Source of the DNA: Candidatus Dormiibacterota bacterium
Lineage (GTDB): Bacteria; Chloroflexota; Dormibacteria; UBA8260; Bog-877
Length of the DNA: 6,914 bases
Assembly (NCBI GenBank): GCA_003133485.1
Contig: PKXR01000125.1
Location: 1-6,914, forward strand
Direction of reading: 5' to 3'
In this document: piece after piece, positions 5,355 to 6,914 of the stretch
How the letters are laid out: every line of letters starts with the position of its first letter
Position numbering within the stretch: position 1 is the first letter of the stretch
Program-made: the position numbers and the translations under genes
The notes under the pieces: generated by a model
What the model saw: only the letters and a program-made list of their open reading frames with translations
Told to the model about the DNA's origin: nothing
Database searches by the model: none

Positions 5355-6014
5355 ATGACTGACCGGCGAATCGCCCGACGCCTTGCCAAACGCGCCGTCT
5401 CGGAGGGTCAGCCGCTCCGGTGGTTTGAGCAGTTGTACGCCGCTGCCCGAGATGGCGAGGTCGCCGTGCCCTGGGCTAATCTTGAGGTCAACCCACTCCT
5501 CAAGAGTTGGAAGTTACTCGATCCCAACTTGATGCGGCGGACGCTGGTAGTGGGGTGTGGGTACGGGGATGATGCCGAATGGCTCGCCGATCGCGGCTGT
5601 CAGGTCACCGGTTTCGACATTTCCCAGGCCGCGGTCGAGCATTGCCGGGTCCGATTCCCCACTAGCCTGGTGCGCTACGTGGTGGCGAACCTGCTCGACC
5701 CGCCGACCGAGTGGTTAGACAGCCCGTTTGATCTGGTGGTCGAGGCCTACACCATCCAGGCATTACCACCGGCCAGCGGTGAGCGACGGGCCGCGATGAA
5801 GATGCTGCCGAACCTTACCCAGGGAACGTTGCTGGTGATCGCCCGGGGGCGGGAAGACAACGAGGACGAGGGTGTCATGCCCTGGCCATTGCGCCGCTCC
5901 GAATTCGACCCGCTCTACCTACACGGGATGCAAGAGGATCTATTCGAGGACTACCTGGATCTCGAGGATCCCCCTATCCGACGCTTTCGAGCTACCTTCA
6001 GCCAACGATCCTAA
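5355..6014 (+). CDS. Class I SAM-dependent methyltransferase (thiopurine-methyltransferase-like)
   Basis: The 219-residue protein has an N-terminal helix region with RWFEQLYAAARDGEVAVPWANLEVNP (22-47), resembling the entry segment of thiopurine S-methyltransferase-like proteins. SAM motif I follows: LVVGCGYGDDAEWLADRG (64-81), then GFDIS (87-91) with the acidic residue expected to bind the SAM ribose. FDLVVEAYTIQALPP (125-139) corresponds to the post-motif strand. It should transfer methyl from SAM to a small molecule, but the acceptor is not deducible. The next start upstream in this frame (GTG or ATG inside the oxidoreductase gene) would swallow the Shine-Dalgarno, so I chose 5355; 5352 is possible. 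It is the third gene of a tight operon with the HIT and oxidoreductase genes, suggesting a shared role, perhaps redox or detoxification. The stop is TAA; a five-base GC hairpin at 6030-6046 follows, without a T-run. Confidence 0.85.
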   Translation: MTDRRIARRLAKRAVSEGQPLRWFEQLYAAARDGEVAVPWANLEVNPLLKSWKLLDPNLMRRTLVVGCGYGDDAEWLADRGCQVTGFDISQAAVEHCRVRFPTSLVRYVVANLLDPPTEWLDSPFDLVVEAYTIQALPPASGERRAAMKMLPNLTQGTLLVIARGREDNEDEGVMPWPLRRSEFDPLYLHGMQEDLFEDYLDLEDPPIRRFRATFSQRS

Positions 6015-6080
6015 ATCGGTGAGCGAGAACCCGGTCGGACGCCGGGCGAGGCCCTAAAGCTCGAGCTCAGCGAGGCGCGC

Positions 6081-6650
6081 ATGGGAATTGTGTTGGTGCA
6101 CGTGACGATGTCTTTGGACGGTTTTATCGCCGGTCCCGATGATGCGATGGACTAGGTGTTCGAACATGCCGGTGCGCCGAACCCGCCCAACGAAGAGGCG
6201 GAGGAGGTGTTCCACAGCACCGGCGCGGTGCTGGGAGGCAGAAGGACCTTCGAAGTGGGCCGGAAAGCGAAAAGACCCGAGATAAGCGGAGTCGCTGGCG
6301 GGCGATTCAGTTTTCCCGAGTTCATTCTGACGCACGCTCCGCCCGAGGGCGAAGAGAACCAGGAGATCAGGTTTCTTTCCGGCGACATCCGGGAGGCCGT
6401 CGCCACCGCGGCCGCAGCCACCGGCGGCAAGAACCTCCTCGTGGTGGGCGCGAGCGTGGTCCGGCAGTGTCTTGACGAATGATTGGTCGCCGAGATCCTG
6501 ATCCACCTCGTTCCGGTGCTCTTGGGCGACGGGACTCGCCTGTTTGCAGCGCCCGCCAGAGGGCAGATCCACCTGGAGAAAGTCAGCGTTACGCAGAGCG
6601 GGTCCGTGACCAACCTCCGCTTCCGGGTGGTGAAGCAGGTCATCGCCTAA
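6081..6650 (+). pseudogene. RibD C-terminal/dihydrofolate-reductase-like protein interrupted by TAG and TGA
   Basis: A single frame of 190 codons from ATG 6081 (GAGG five bases before it) to TAA 6648-6650 matches the small RibD-C/DHFR-like family throughout. It has MSLDGFIAGPDDAMD (10-24), the TGAVLGGRRTFEVG segment near 48-61, FILTHAPP, FLSGDIREAVATA, KNLLVVGASVVRQCLDE and then LVAEILIHLVPVLLGDGTRLF. Two stops interrupt it. Codon 25 (6153-6155) is TAG where homologues continue MDWVFE. Codon 134 (6480-6482) is TGA where they have CL-x-x-GLVDEI, so Trp and Gly are replaced. There is no frameshift and the flanking residues are well kept. Related proteins bind NADPH in a DHFR-like fold, but most lack a known substrate. 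Fragments after each stop could be translated only by re-initiation (for example GTG 6156) and would not fold whole. I call it a probable recent pseudogene. Confidence 0.85.
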
Positions 6651-6692
6651 CCCGACTGAGCTCGGAGCGGACTTCCAACTCGCCTGGATCGG

Positions 6693-6914
6693 TTAGCCCC
6701 CCGCGGCCGACCTCCCCGGGGCACCTGTGGCGCTTGACGTCACGGTTGTGGTGTCCTGACCAGGCGTCCTCCGCGGTCCAATCGTTACTCGAACTGCCCA
6801 CGCATCGCGGCCCACGGTGAACTCGCGGACCTTGAACCGCTCGCCAATCTGCTTGGGCGTCTCGGCTGCCACTCCAACTGCGGCCGTCCGGGTATCAGGA
6901 CGCTGTTCCGCTCC
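6693..6914 (-). other. Possible partial reading frame at right edge, unrecognised
   Basis: On the minus strand this frame is open from the window edge for 73 codons to TAA at 6695-6693. The part near the edge reads like protein (ETPKQIGERFKVREFTVG, then RDAWAVRV) with mostly G/C third bases. The last 25 residues are Pro/Thr/Gly/Ser-rich. It could be the C-terminal end of a gene beginning outside the window, but I do not recognise the family. The plus strand of the same stretch also has an open frame, so coding is not secure. Apart from this I see nothing in 6651-6914: no RNA gene, no clear terminator and no promoter with both boxes. Confidence 0.3.

Noticed and set aside
6030..6046. CCCGG/CCGGG hairpin after the methyltransferase gene as a terminator
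   Set aside because: The stem is only five pairs and no T-run follows, so it is common in such GC-rich DNA.
6058..6067. AGCTCGAGCT palindrome before the RibD-C-like gene
   Set aside because: It is a ten-base palindrome with no second copy or promoter elements beside it; chance is sufficient.
6054..6572. Long minus-strand open frame (172 codons) opposite the RibD-C-like gene
   Set aside because: Its product is a His/Arg-rich mix with no family features, while the opposite strand matches a known family throughout. It is an antisense shadow.
6734..6739. TTGACG as a -35 box on the plus strand
   Set aside because: No acceptable -10 box lies 16-19 bases downstream and no gene follows.

Overview
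The window looks like chromosomal DNA of a high-GC member of the Actinomycetota. Two markers support this. One is a protein of the mycothiol-dependent maleylpyruvate isomerase family at the left edge, since mycothiol is an actinobacterial thiol. The other is a 31-residue, extremely basic protein of the bS22 / AURKAIP1-COX24 type in the middle, typical of actinobacterial ribosomes. A deep-branching lineage such as Thermoleophilia or Acidimicrobiia is possible, but this is inference. I see no phage, transposon, integrase or CRISPR signature.

Layout. The left part (1-2325) is read leftward. In transcription order it holds the bS22-like gene (2230-2325), a tRNA-Ala(CGC) with encoded CCA (2093-2168), a short AraC-type regulator (1476-1916), a VOC/glyoxalase-fold protein (980-1390), a GNAT acetyltransferase reading frame (338-910) and the mycothiol-enzyme-family gene (1-368, running off the edge). 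The AraC and VOC genes form a recognisable regulator/VOC pair. A divergent region (2326-2461) separates this block from a rightward one. The rightward block has an Ap4A-phosphorylase-like HIT protein (2462-2968), a large FdhF/YdeP-type molybdopterin oxidoreductase (2965-5343) and a class I SAM methyltransferase (5355-6014). These are packed so tightly (ATGA overlap, then a Shine-Dalgarno directly after the stop) that they look like one translationally coupled operon. A RibD-C/dihydrofolate-reductase-like frame (6081-6650) follows, then about 260 bases with only a possible unrecognised partial frame on the minus strand.

The most notable observation is that two genes are broken only by nonsense codons, with no frameshift. 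The GNAT frame carries two in-frame TAG codons (codons 41 and 52). The RibD-C frame carries a TAG exactly where the family has Trp (codon 25) and a TGA where it has Gly (codon 134). Recent pseudogenes are the simplest explanation. All three ambers could derive from TGG. The only TAG used as a gene end in the window (oxidoreductase, 5341-5343) is backed by an in-frame TGA two codons later, so amber suppression cannot be excluded from this window alone. The TGA inside the RibD-C frame argues against it.
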